From contig JAEYGI010000053.1 of assembly GCA_023402395.1 (NCBI GenBank), forward strand, positions 62,001 to 126,000: DNA of 64,000 nucleotides. The letters run 5' to 3'. A program made the position numbers and the translations under genes. Every line of letters begins with the position of its first letter. Position 1 is the first letter of the stretch. The notes under the pieces were generated by a model. It was not told where the DNA came from. It did no database searches and saw nothing but the letters and a program-made list of their open reading frames with translations. The stretch comes from Bacillota bacterium (GTDB lineage Bacteria > Bacillota > UBA4882 > UBA8346). Positions 37,647 to 46,000 of the stretch are shown one piece after another.

Positions 37647-38129
37647 CTATTGCGCCGGACGCTCGCCGGAATCGATCCGGGGCTTGAATCCCTGCCGGGT
37701 TGCCGCCGCTTTCGGAACCCGCAGCTCCAGGACGCCGTTTTTATAGCTATAGCTATATAAGTTGAAGTAAATTTCGATTTGATGCCATTTGCATTCGGCT
37801 TTAGGAATGCAAATTTTATATTAGTAATTTACTTCATCCTATATAGCCACCGCCCGATCCGCCTTTACCTCTACCGGCAGCGGGATGGTCCGCTGGAAAC
37901 CGCCGTAGTGCCGCTCCGTGATATGATACCCTTTCCCCTCGCGGGTTTGATCGCGATTGGTCTCTCCTTTGAGGATGATCACATTCTGATCGACGGTCAC
38001 ATCCAGATCCTCGCGGCTTACCCCCGGAAGATCGGCATAAAGCACGATCTCATGGTCCGTTTCCCTCAGGTCCACCGAGGGCCCGATATTTCCCCCCATA
38101 AAGAGTTCCGCGAATGACCCGGGAAGCAT
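37647..38129 (-). pseudogene. hsp20: hsp20 small heat-shock gene interrupted by a palindromic element
   Basis: The 5' part (38129 to 37839) encodes an alpha-crystallin domain: IVLYADLPGVSREDLDVTV, RHYGGFQRTIPLPVEV. It stops at TAG exactly where an R3 element begins. Beyond the element, 37649-37750 reads SYKNGVLELRVPK and on to PRIDSGERPAQ, the normal final strands and tail of Hsp20. The two halves join in frame if the element is removed. Codons resembling an Hsp20 N-terminus (HDFWRDKFANP) also continue upstream of ATG 38129 without an obvious start codon, so the 5' end is uncertain. The truncated 96-residue product would lack the dimer-grooving strand and C-terminal IXI-like tail. Confidence 0.8.
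37754..37844. repeat. R3 palindromic element, copy inside hsp20
   Basis: About 90 bp. The ends TATATAAGTTGAAGTAAAT and ATTTACTTCATCCTATAT are imperfect inverted repeats. The centre holds TTTGCATTC / GAATGCAAA. TATAGC occurs on both sides, twice on the left. The organisation resembles a miniature inverted-repeat element. Confidence 0.8.
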
Positions 38130-38252
38130 TGGGTTGGCGAATTTGTCCCGCCAAAAATCATGAGTGAACGGACTTAACCAGATGCTGTCGATTTTCCACG
38201 CAAAACGCCTCCCGTAAAAAATTCGATCCTATTTTTTCACCGGATCCGGATT

Positions 38253-38594
38253 TCATTCGCATATCGGTAATGGCCGCCCCAACTGATCCAACTCCCGGAT
38301 CAGATGATCGAAGCATCCGATCAGATGATCCGGCATTCCAATCAACTGATCCAACACTTCGATCATCTGATCCGGCGCTGTAATCAACTGATCGAACACT
38401 TGGATCAACTGATCCAACCATCCGATCAGATGATCCTTCTCCCGGATCACTTGATCCAGCACTCCGATCAATTGATCCTTGGCCCGGATCATCTGATCCG
38501 ATATTTTTATCAATTGATCCTTTTGTCGGATCATCTGGTTCAACCCTTTGATCAGTTGATCCATCTCCCGGATCACTTTGAACGCTTGATTCAT
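38253..38594 (-). CDS. Possible coiled-coil protein encoded by array 2
   Basis: 113 codons, ATG 38594 to stop 38253, made of about 15 heptads of consensus DQLIxxx with further hydrophobic residues at the third spacer position, as in an amphipathic helix. No good ribosome site is visible, and the opposite strand is equally open, so translation is uncertain. It is listed because the exact 21-nt register over diverged units is what coding selection would produce. Confidence 0.3.
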   Translation of the reverse strand: MNQAFKVIREMDQLIKGLNQMIRQKDQLIKISDQMIRAKDQLIGVLDQVIREKDHLIGWLDQLIQVFDQLITAPDQMIEVLDQLIGMPDHLIGCFDHLIRELDQLGRPLPICE

Positions 38595-38597
38595 CTC
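38277..38597. repeat. 21-nt palindromic heptad-coding array 2 (15 units)
   Basis: Cores begin at 38280, 38301 and every 21 nt to 38574 without a register slip; a degenerate sixteenth lies at 38595. Nine units hold the exact 12-mer GATCANNTGATC, often extended to GGATC/GATCC. The minus strand (38253-38594) reads MDQLIKGLNQMIRQKDQLIK and the plus strand (38304-38612) reads DQMIRHSNQLIQHFDHLIRR, so both strands give DQLI-type heptads. The spacers between palindromes vary freely. Confidence 0.9.
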
Positions 38598-38675
38598 ATT
38601 CGCAAGGCGTGAAACAAAAAAATCGGACTGTTTCGCCCGATTCCACTGACCACGCCCGTCCTTTTAATCCTCACG

Positions 38676-39188
38676 CTACGCCGGAGCCAGATCAACCTTC
38701 TCTTTCTTCAGTCTTTCCCCGACTTCCGGAAACGCCCGGTCCAACTGGACCATCAGCCAGGTTCTGACCCGTTCGTCTCCATGGTGCCTAAGGTTTGCAA
38801 TATGGCGCATATAAACGGCCACCTCTTCGTCGCCTTGTAACATTTCGCCGACCAGCACCGCCGACCGGATCTCCGCAAACCGGGGCTCTTTCAAAACTTG
38901 GGCCAGCCCCTCGCCGAATTTTTGCGTCCCTAAAAGCTCGATCCCCTTGACAATATAGTCGGCGGGGGCGATCAGCATCTCCCCTTGGCCGGTTTTGATC
39001 CACTCGGGGTTCGCGGCGAAGCGGAGCATTATTCCAAAGAGAAACGCATTGGACAGTGCCATCTTGCCGGCTTCGATCTTGGAAATATTGCTCCGGCTCA
39101 TTTCAATCGCTTCGCCCAACGCCTCTTGGGACAGTTTAAAATGTTCTCGAAACTGCCGTATGCGTTCACCTGGATGCGAATGTTTCAT
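38676..39188 (-). CDS. XRE-family (Cro/CI-type) transcriptional regulator
   Basis: 170 residues. An N-terminal HTH reads RIRQFREHFKLSQEALGEAI followed by SRSNISKIEAGKM. The C-terminal 100 residues are alpha-helical without a known fold. ATG 39188 is preferred, with AAGGAG 11 nt upstream; ATG 39197 sits too close to that site. Upstream lie TTTACT and TATAAT and the palindrome GTTCcatatGAAC, suggesting self-repression. It is divergent from the Spo0E gene. The regulon is unknown. Confidence 0.85.
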   Translation of the reverse strand: MKHSHPGERIRQFREHFKLSQEALGEAIEMSRSNISKIEAGKMALSNAFLFGIMLRFAANPEWIKTGQGEMLIAPADYIVKGIELLGTQKFGEGLAQVLKEPRFAEIRSAVLVGEMLQGDEEVAVYMRHIANLRHHGDERVRTWLMVQLDRAFPEVGERLKKEKVDLAPA

Positions 39189-39212
39189 TAAGAACATTTC
39201 TCCTTGACAATC

Positions 39213-39275
39213 GTTCATATGGAACATATAATGTAGTTGAGTATATTCCACAATTATACTTTGATTTAAATAAAA
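39213..39275 (-). promoter_or_regulatory. Promoter and candidate operator of the XRE gene
   Basis: On the minus strand TTTACT and TATAAT are 16 bp apart. Just downstream of the -10 lies the inverted repeat GTTC-CATAT-GAAC (39213-39225), between promoter and ribosome site, where an autorepressor would bind. Confidence 0.6.
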
Positions 39276-39391
39276 GTAAACAGTTCAGCACAACATTGGG
39301 CCCAAGCCTTATCTTGCGCCCTGATTTTGTATTACCCGAAATTTCAATTATTCCCATTATACCATATTTTTACGAAACGTTGATAAGGACC

Positions 39392-39613
39392 ATGCCGCAA
39401 AAGGACACAAAAACACTACGGATTCTGGAACAACAGATCGCGGTCAGCCGCAAAAAGCTTCAGACCCTATGGGACGCCCGGGGTTTTACCGATGCGGACG
39501 TCCTGGCCGCCAGCATGGAACTGGATCAACTGATCAATCGCCTCCAGCGTCTCGAATGGGAATCGGACGCAACCGACCGGGAACCGGCGACAGATCGTCC
39601 AGCCGCCGAATAA
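39392..39613 (+). CDS. Spo0E-like aspartyl-phosphate phosphatase
   Basis: 73 residues: LEQQIAVSRKKLQTLWDARG, then a second helix SMELDQLINRLQR carrying the family signature S-x-x-L-D-x-L-I. Spo0E proteins form a helical hairpin that dephosphorylates Spo0A~P and delays sporulation. ATG 39392 was chosen; the longer upstream frame has no ribosome site. The DNA for DQLI here (GATCAACTGATC) is identical to the core of the 21-nt array units. Its own terminator follows. Confidence 0.82.
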   Translation: MPQKDTKTLRILEQQIAVSRKKLQTLWDARGFTDADVLAASMELDQLINRLQRLEWESDATDREPATDRPAAE

Positions 39614-39643
39614 CACGGCAACTCTTTTTTGCACCATCCAGTG

Positions 39644-39670
39644 ACTACGGCAGATGCCGTAGTTCTTTTA
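39644..39670 (+). terminator. Terminator after the Spo0E-like gene
   Basis: ACTACGGCA, GA, TGCCGTAGT followed by TCTTTTAT. Confidence 0.75.
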
Positions 39671-39781
39671 TATCTGCCGGCCATACCTTTAAAAAATTCT
39701 GCGATTCGGGAAGTTTGGCATCAACATGTTTATCGGCCGAAATTCAATGATTCTGTATTGGATACCGGTGCCCGGGTCAGT

Positions 39782-39813
39782 AAAAAAGTAAGCCCGGATT
39801 GCTCCGGGCTTAC
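39782..39813 (-). terminator. Terminator of the GH2/heparinase-like operon
   Basis: A perfect 11-bp stem, GTAAGCCCGGA / TCCGGGCTTAC, with a four-base loop. Six A residues on the plus strand give a T-run for the minus-strand transcript. Confidence 0.88.
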
Positions 39814-39828
39814 CTTGTCCACTGGCAG

Positions 39829-41766
39829 TTATTTTTTGAAGCGCCATTCTCCCAACTCCGGCGCGATGATCTCCCATAGCTTCCCCTGAAACTCGATCCG
39901 ATACCCTTCCCTGGTCACCTCCAACTTCGGCTGGTCCGTCACTTTGCCCCGGACCGGAAAGATCAAGGTGTGGAAAACGATCTGCCCCGTTCCCCATTGC
40001 CGGTAGGAGAGTTCCGGCGCGGGCCGCAATTGATCGTAATACGGACAGTGCCAGCCGCGAATCGGATCTTCCGATCCCATGAAGACTTGGGTCTCGACCT
40101 TCCCGCCGCCAAAGCTGCCGATGATCAGATTGGCGTCGTCAAAATCGGTCGCCAGAAACCCGCCGCCCGGGACAGAGCGAAGCTCGCCGTCGTAAAAATG
40201 CCAAATCTGCTCCGCTTCATGCTCTCCGGCGCCGCTGACGGTGTCGCGCAACATCCAAAAGTCGGGTTTGGCGAAGAAGATCTGCCGTTTATGGGTCACA
40301 CCTCCAACCCGGGTCACCTTGCCATGGCCGACCCCTTTCTCCTTCAGCAGCTTTTCATCGGCTGCGGTGGCCTCCTCGCCGTAACCGGCCTCGAAGACGC
40401 CTTCGGCGAAGTCGTAGTCCGGGTAAACTTTTAAAAAGCCGTCGGCGTCCGCCGCCACTTGGTCGTAGCCGTCAACCCGGACCGAATTGTAGGAGGCGGT
40501 CCGCTTGAAGTATTTGGCCCACGGCATCCAGGGCGCGTCGGGACTGGTGGTGTAACGCCAGCGGCCGCAATTGACCAGAAACTTCCGGCCATAGGCCGAG
40601 ACCTCGACGTTCAATTGGTCCTCGTTCATATGATTGTCGCCCCAGCGCCCCATGTCAACGCAGAGATAGCGGGCGTCGTCGCTCCAATCGCTGCGCATAC
40701 ATCCGACCCGGGCATACGGGAAGAAGTAGGACGCCGGCCCGGGTTCCCGGCCCTCCCGGCCTCCGGAAAGCCGGTAGGCGATCTCCGGGATGCCGAAGAG
40801 CCGGTGGATCCGTTCCAGTTGTTCGCGCCGGTTGGTCTTGGTATTGGAATCGTTGGTGATCGGCACCGAATAATCCGGTTTGCTCTGCAGCAGTTCGGCC
40901 CGGGAGGTCAGGAGCAAACACTCTTTGTACAACGGCGGGAATATGCCTTCAAAGCCGTTTTTGGCCGCCGCCTCATAGAAGGTGAAGAAGCTGCGCATCG
41001 CCACCCAATGATAGCCGCCGGACATCTCCTTGGTGTAGCCATCGCGGTGAAACTGCTCCGGCCACATGCCCATCAGAAATTCGACCGCATACTTTCGCCA
41101 GGCTTCGGCCTCCCTGAACTCCCGGTAAAAGATGCTGAGCAAGCCCAGTGCCGCCACTTCCAGGCAGGCGTGATTCCCGGTCCGCCAATGATGGACCGAG
41201 AGGAAATCGCCGTGTTCGTGGACAGACAGCAGAATCTTGGCCCAGACCTCCGGGGTCATGGCCGGCGCCTTGATGATCTTGCCCAAGGCCTCGGGCCAGG
41301 TCTCGGCCGCCCGGCCGGCCGCCTCGAACGGCCGCCAGGTCGACTTTTTGTATTCCAGATAGGGTTTGCCGGCCGGGTCAAACCGGGGCGCGTGATCGAT
41401 ATAGTGGGTCAGGTGTTCAATGATGGTCCGGGCGTACTTTTCGTCCCCGGTCCGCTCGTATTCGGCGGCCAGCAGCATGAAGTAACCGTGCCGGACCAGC
41501 CCGCCGTTCCACTCCAGATCGCCGGTGGGCGTGGCGTACCAGTCAAGCCCGGCCGACATGTCCAGCGTATGCTCGCCGAGAGTAAAGATCTTATCCACAA
41601 ACTTATCGGCTTCTCCGGGCCGGTCATGGTGCATCACCGGCCCGACCTCGTCCTGATGATAACCGGCGGTCCGCTTTGGAAGCTCCCGGCGGTAAAACGC
41701 CAGGCAATCCTTAAGGGAGTCGAACGGCTTGGACAAGATGGCGTTGATCTGCTCCAACTGGCTCAT
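39829..41766 (-). CDS. Heparinase II/III-like polysaccharide lyase family protein
   Basis: 645 residues, no signal peptide. The first half is an alpha/alpha-barrel (GNHACLEVAALGLLSIFYRE, GYTKEMSGGYHWVAMRSFFT), the second a beta-sandwich with DMGRWGDNHMNEDQLNVEV and THKRQIFF. This is the layout of heparinase II/III and alginate/oligo-uronide lyases. Start 41766 overlaps the GH2 stop as ATGA and is preceded by GGAGG. It is probably a cytoplasmic lyase or hydrolase acting on the oligosaccharide processed by its GH2 partner. The substrate is not evident. Confidence 0.8.
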   Translation of the reverse strand: MSQLEQINAILSKPFDSLKDCLAFYRRELPKRTAGYHQDEVGPVMHHDRPGEADKFVDKIFTLGEHTLDMSAGLDWYATPTGDLEWNGGLVRHGYFMLLAAEYERTGDEKYARTIIEHLTHYIDHAPRFDPAGKPYLEYKKSTWRPFEAAGRAAETWPEALGKIIKAPAMTPEVWAKILLSVHEHGDFLSVHHWRTGNHACLEVAALGLLSIFYREFREAEAWRKYAVEFLMGMWPEQFHRDGYTKEMSGGYHWVAMRSFFTFYEAAAKNGFEGIFPPLYKECLLLTSRAELLQSKPDYSVPITNDSNTKTNRREQLERIHRLFGIPEIAYRLSGGREGREPGPASYFFPYARVGCMRSDWSDDARYLCVDMGRWGDNHMNEDQLNVEVSAYGRKFLVNCGRWRYTTSPDAPWMPWAKYFKRTASYNSVRVDGYDQVAADADGFLKVYPDYDFAEGVFEAGYGEEATAADEKLLKEKGVGHGKVTRVGGVTHKRQIFFAKPDFWMLRDTVSGAGEHEAEQIWHFYDGELRSVPGGGFLATDFDDANLIIGSFGGGKVETQVFMGSEDPIRGWHCPYYDQLRPAPELSYRQWGTGQIVFHTLIFPVRGKVTDQPKLEVTREGYRIEFQGKLWEIIAPELGEWRFKK

Positions 41767-44700
41767 TTCAGCACAACCTCCAGCTCCGGGCCGATCTCTT
41801 TCTTGACGACATTCCATCCGCTGAGCTCAAACCGGGCCCGGTAGATCCCGGTGGCTTGCTTGTCGTTGGTTAGGGTCACCCAGATCCGCTTCTCGCTCTC
41901 CGGCATCACCCAGCACCAGTTGTCGGAGTAAATTTGAATCGTAATCTCCTCGATCCCTTTTACCTTCAGCCCGGCGAAGAAAGCCATCCCGGAAGTCGGA
42001 TTCTTTAATTTAATCAATACCTTGGCGCTGCTGCCCGCCGGAATCTCCAGACCTTGATGATAAACCTCGGCTTCCAGGTCCACCGGGGCCAGCGTCTTCA
42101 GGCCCGCCAGATAGGCGCGATCGTTATCGAAATCGATCACCGCCCGTTCCTGGGCCGCGCTGGACGCCTCCCGGATGTAGACCGGCTCGGAAATGCCGGT
42201 GGCATAGGGGCCATAGAGCCTGGCCTCCAGCACGTTCTCTTTGCCCCACTTGATCAGGTGGGCCGGGATCCGGTAGAACCGCTTGATCAGATTGGGAACA
42301 ATGAACGGATCGGAACTGATCCGGATATTCTGCTTGTCGCCTTTCTGGGCCGATTTGGCCGCTTCCGGCTTGGCGGGCGCGCCTTGCTCCACCGCCATCC
42401 GTTCCGCCCACTTCTCGGTGAAGAGCAGGTCGTCGGTGCCGAGCTGCACCGTCATCTCCTCCTCAGTGCCGCCGATCCGGACACCGTTGAAGCGGACCTC
42501 GTCGTTGCCCTCAAACCCGGCGCAGAATACTTCCAGGTCCGTCCCTTGCCAGTCGGCCGGGATCTTCATTTGGCGGAGATAGAAGACGGATTGCCCTTCC
42601 GCCGGCGCCTCCTGCGGCTTTTTCCAGTAGGCGGGCATAATCGTCCGTTTCCAGTTCATTTCGTTGGTCTCGGTTCCGACCTGGAACTCCCAATACCCGT
42701 TGAGATTGATCAGCTTCTCGGGCCGGGAATAGGCCGAGGTTCCCACCCAGTATAAATTCTCGGCCAGCAGTTCGCCGCATTGCCGCAGTTCGAGATGAAG
42801 GAAGAAAACCTGTTTCAGATAGTCTTTGGGCACCGTCCATTCCACCTGGAAGGCTTTGGCCGAAGCGTCGGCCTCCACGGTGACGGTCTCTTCCCGTTCG
42901 TAACGGGGATTCATCTCCAGATCATAGATGACCGCTTTCACCTGAACGTCGCCGAGGCGCTTCGGCTGATCGGTGATGGCGTAGATCGTTGGATTGAACA
43001 ATTCGTTACCGTCAAAAACGTACTTCTCCATATCGGCCACTACGATCTGGTCTTGGGCAGCCCGTTTGTACATATAGAACGCGGCCTTCGGCACGCCGTA
43101 CCAGTCGATCAGCTCGCGGTGGAACGACGGCCAGCTGCCGTTGATCTGCCACTGCATGCAGCCGGAGCACCAATACTTGGTCTGACGGCAGTACTCCAGG
43201 TTCTGCCGGTGGCATTGGCCGTGGGCAATCTGTCCCGCCATGATCCAGTGCTCAAGGTCGTCGAGGCCGCCATATTCGCGGGCGTCCCGCTCCTGTTCGC
43301 CGACGACCGCGTGATGGTACTGCCAGGTCTGTTTGTCAATGGGCCAGATCTTGTCGGCGCCGATGAATTTTTTGATGCTTTCCAGCATCGGCGCGCTCCG
43401 CATCACCGCGATCTCAGCCCGGTACAGGACCAGCCGGGCGTCGCCGTTCAAGATGTCGCCGTTGTACTTATTGGAAGTGCGGGTGGGCAACATCAGCAGG
43501 CCGCCGTGGCGGTCGCCCTTATAGGGCGAACCGCGCCGGAAGCTCCGGGTCGGATCGTACTCGGCGCAGAGGGCGGCCAGTTTATCGACGAGTTCCTCGT
43601 TCTCGGGCTCATCGGGGTTGTACTCGTTCCCGCCGCTCCACATCACCACCGAGGGATGGTTCCGGATGCATTTGATCTCATTGACCGCGCATTTCAGGAA
43701 CAGGTCGTGGGGCATCACCGGGTAGCTGGCGCAGGAGAGCCAGAACTCGGCCCAGGTCAAAATCCCTTTCCTGTCGCAAAGCTTGTAAAAGGTTTCGGTC
43801 TCCTGAATGCCGCCGGCCCAGACCCGGAGCATGTTGAGGTTGGCCGCCTCCACCTGGTCGAGGAAGAGTTTGTACCGCTCTTCGGTCAGCCGGAACAGGT
43901 TGTCAATGGGTAGCCAATTGGTGCCCCGGATAAAGAGCTTCTTCCGGTTAATCGCGAAAGTCCACGGATACGGGTTGCCGACGATAGACCAGAGCCGGTT
44001 GGATTGGCCGTGGGTCTCCTGAACCCACAGCGCGTCTTGATTCTGGAGATAAGTCAGCTCCCTGACCCCGAACTCGGTCTCGGTCCGGTCCATCCGGTTG
44101 CCGTCGGAGTCCTCGATCTCCAGTTCAATCCGGTACAGCGGATGCTCTCCCATGCCGTTCGGCCACCAAAGCCGGGGCCGGTTGAGGATTTTAGTAATCT
44201 CCAGCCGGTTGGCTCCGGGCTGCAGGGTGATTCGTTCCTTAATCTCCAGGATTCCGTCATTAAAATCCACTCCGCAAATCTTGCCCCGGACCACGCATTC
44301 CTCGGGCCGGTCGAAATCGGAGCGGATCGCCACGACGGTTTTGATTTCCGCGCCGGCCGCTTCCTCGCACTCATTCCAATCGATCCGGGTGGTGACGAAC
44401 GGATCGTCGAACCGGGCGCCGCCGGTAACCTTGAGCCAGACCGGCTTCCAGATCCCGATCGGAACCAGGTGCGGCGACCAGTTCCACCAGTACGAAAACG
44501 GCGCCACTACGCCCGAGGAGCGCACCGCGCCCCGTTTCACCTTGCCGCCGGGGCGGTCTTCCGAAGAGCCTTCCAGGCAGCGGCAACGCAAGGTCAATTT
44601 GTGGGTCCCGCCCGGTTTGACCAGATGGGTCACATCCAGCGCGTGCCGGAGGAACATCCCTTCAATATTGCCGATGTTGATTCCATCGAGCCAGACATTG

Positions 44701-45017
44701 GCGCGATAGGTGATCCCCTCGAATACAATCTCATAACGCTCGCCCTTGACCGCGGCCGGAACGGTGAATTCTTTGAAATACCACCATTCGCGCTCCTCAA
44801 CCCAGAGGATCTTTTCGTTGTTCATCTCCCAATACGGGTCTTCAATCCGGCCCGCCTGGAACAGATGGTTCTGGACCACTCCCGGCACTTCGGCCGGGAT
44901 CGGATCCTGCGGCAGGTACTTCGGCTCGTACGCCTTCCGTGGCAGCAGCCCTTCCTCGAAGTTCATCCCCTCCAAGGTCCACTGGCCCTCAAGGCTCAGA
45001 AGCAGACACTTATCCAT
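41763..45017 (-). CDS. GH2 family beta-mannosidase-like glycosidase
   Basis: 1084 residues. An N-terminal sugar-binding sandwich (WYFKEFTVPAAVKGERYEIV), an Ig-like domain, then a TIM barrel with WSGGNEYNPDEPENE, in which the Glu after Asn is the acid/base. The position of the nucleophile reads YRAEIAVMR rather than the common SEFG. A further sandwich of about 400 residues makes it longer than standard beta-mannosidases (about 850). There is no signal peptide, so it should act in the cytoplasm on imported oligosaccharide. AAAGGAG precedes ATG 45017. It is translationally coupled to the heparinase-like gene. Confidence 0.87.
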   Translation of the reverse strand: MDKCLLLSLEGQWTLEGMNFEEGLLPRKAYEPKYLPQDPIPAEVPGVVQNHLFQAGRIEDPYWEMNNEKILWVEEREWWYFKEFTVPAAVKGERYEIVFEGITYRANVWLDGINIGNIEGMFLRHALDVTHLVKPGGTHKLTLRCRCLEGSSEDRPGGKVKRGAVRSSGVVAPFSYWWNWSPHLVPIGIWKPVWLKVTGGARFDDPFVTTRIDWNECEEAAGAEIKTVVAIRSDFDRPEECVVRGKICGVDFNDGILEIKERITLQPGANRLEITKILNRPRLWWPNGMGEHPLYRIELEIEDSDGNRMDRTETEFGVRELTYLQNQDALWVQETHGQSNRLWSIVGNPYPWTFAINRKKLFIRGTNWLPIDNLFRLTEERYKLFLDQVEAANLNMLRVWAGGIQETETFYKLCDRKGILTWAEFWLSCASYPVMPHDLFLKCAVNEIKCIRNHPSVVMWSGGNEYNPDEPENEELVDKLAALCAEYDPTRSFRRGSPYKGDRHGGLLMLPTRTSNKYNGDILNGDARLVLYRAEIAVMRSAPMLESIKKFIGADKIWPIDKQTWQYHHAVVGEQERDAREYGGLDDLEHWIMAGQIAHGQCHRQNLEYCRQTKYWCSGCMQWQINGSWPSFHRELIDWYGVPKAAFYMYKRAAQDQIVVADMEKYVFDGNELFNPTIYAITDQPKRLGDVQVKAVIYDLEMNPRYEREETVTVEADASAKAFQVEWTVPKDYLKQVFFLHLELRQCGELLAENLYWVGTSAYSRPEKLINLNGYWEFQVGTETNEMNWKRTIMPAYWKKPQEAPAEGQSVFYLRQMKIPADWQGTDLEVFCAGFEGNDEVRFNGVRIGGTEEEMTVQLGTDDLLFTEKWAERMAVEQGAPAKPEAAKSAQKGDKQNIRISSDPFIVPNLIKRFYRIPAHLIKWGKENVLEARLYGPYATGISEPVYIREASSAAQERAVIDFDNDRAYLAGLKTLAPVDLEAEVYHQGLEIPAGSSAKVLIKLKNPTSGMAFFAGLKVKGIEEITIQIYSDNWCWVMPESEKRIWVTLTNDKQATGIYRARFELSGWNVVKKEIGPELEVVLK

Positions 45018-45067
45018 GGTCTTTCTCCTTTGCGAATTACTGACATGATTCAACCTGAGATTTGGAT

Positions 45068-45105
45068 TATGGTATAACCATAGGATAAAATGACGGCCGT
45101 TTCAA
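45068..45105 (-). promoter_or_regulatory. Promoter with palindrome over the -10, GH2 operon
   Basis: On the minus strand TTGAAA and TATGGT are 17 bp apart. The -10 lies within the inverted repeat TATGGT-TAT-ACCATA (45068-45082), a plausible operator for a sugar-responsive repressor not encoded nearby. Confidence 0.5.
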
Positions 45106-45208
45106 CCGGACGAGGCAATTCACTGGATATTGTGCAATGGTTTGAAGATTAAATGCAAATAGCGGGGATGGAGGCGAACGGAGCGGAAAAGAGCGTTAGT
45201 GGGCAGCT

Positions 45209-45970
45209 TCAGGTTCCGGTGCCCGGCCGGTGATTCGATTTGAGTTCGGAGGCCAAGGAGGTCAGATCCGGGAACAAATTGGATTTCTTGATTCCGAGCA
45301 GATCAAGCTCATTGAGGAGCGCCAGCACATCGCCGCTGCCGATCACCAGCTTCCGCAGCCAACGCTCGCAATCGGGCAGCAGATTAATGGGTTTCCTGCT
45401 GGAATGCACCGTAAACGCGCCTTGTTGGAGCTGAATTCTGGGATCATGCTCGATCGCCATCGCCACGCCGATGGTATTCGGCTCTTTGCGGTTCTTAAAG
45501 GCCGGCTCGATCAGCGCTTTATAGGAGTCGGCGTCCAGCGGGAAGATCAGCGGTTCGAACCCTTGCGATTCATTAAACGGGCCGGCGGCCATCTCCCAAA
45601 TGCAGACATCCCGGTCGCCGGCGCCGGACGGGGCATAGTCCGGATGAACCGCGAAAAAGGCCGCGACCAAGGGCGAATAGGTCCAATCCAGCAGGCGGGT
45701 CGGTAAACCGTAATGTTGCATAATCGCCAACCAACCCGAATAGTCGCTGTTCTCCGGACAGGCGGCGTAACGGCTGCGGGCGCGGACCCGGAATTCATTG
45801 GTAAAGTACCGTTCCTGCTGTTGGGAGTAACCGCGATGAACGCTTGGCTCAAGATTCCAGCCGGCGTCGGCCTGCCCCCGAAACAGCCAGCGCAGGTTCG
45901 TCTCACGAAGCCGGTTTACTTCCTGTAATAAATCGCTGACGGACCGGATGGCCAACTCAATAATGGGCAT
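45209..45970 (-). CDS. FRG-domain protein
   Basis: 253 residues. The N-terminal half has the FRG signature: LRWLFRGQADAGWNLEPSVH, then QHYGLPTRLLDWTYSPLVAA. The domain is named for its Phe-Arg-Gly core and is found in phage, defence-island and accessory loci with an unknown, possibly nucleic-acid- or nucleotide-related function. AAAGGAGG precedes the ATG. Neighbours (glycosidase operon, Lrp regulator) do not form a recognisable defence island. Confidence 0.85.
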   Translation of the reverse strand: MPIIELAIRSVSDLLQEVNRLRETNLRWLFRGQADAGWNLEPSVHRGYSQQQERYFTNEFRVRARSRYAACPENSDYSGWLAIMQHYGLPTRLLDWTYSPLVAAFFAVHPDYAPSGAGDRDVCIWEMAAGPFNESQGFEPLIFPLDADSYKALIEPAFKNRKEPNTIGVAMAIEHDPRIQLQQGAFTVHSSRKPINLLPDCERWLRKLVIGSGDVLALLNELDLLGIKKSNLFPDLTSLASELKSNHRPGTGT

Positions 45971-46000
45971 AGTCTTACCTCCTTTATTGATTGCTCCGGC

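Noticed and set aside
38158..38421. Minus-strand frame of 87 codons across part of array 2 (VGSVDPSVRSVDYS)
   Set aside because: Alternative frame of the array giving a Ser/Asp/Val-rich low-complexity peptide; a by-product of the 21-nt period.
40459..41844. 461-codon plus-strand frame opposite the heparinase-like gene
   Set aside because: No family resemblance, no start signal; produced by G+C-rich third positions of the real minus-strand gene.
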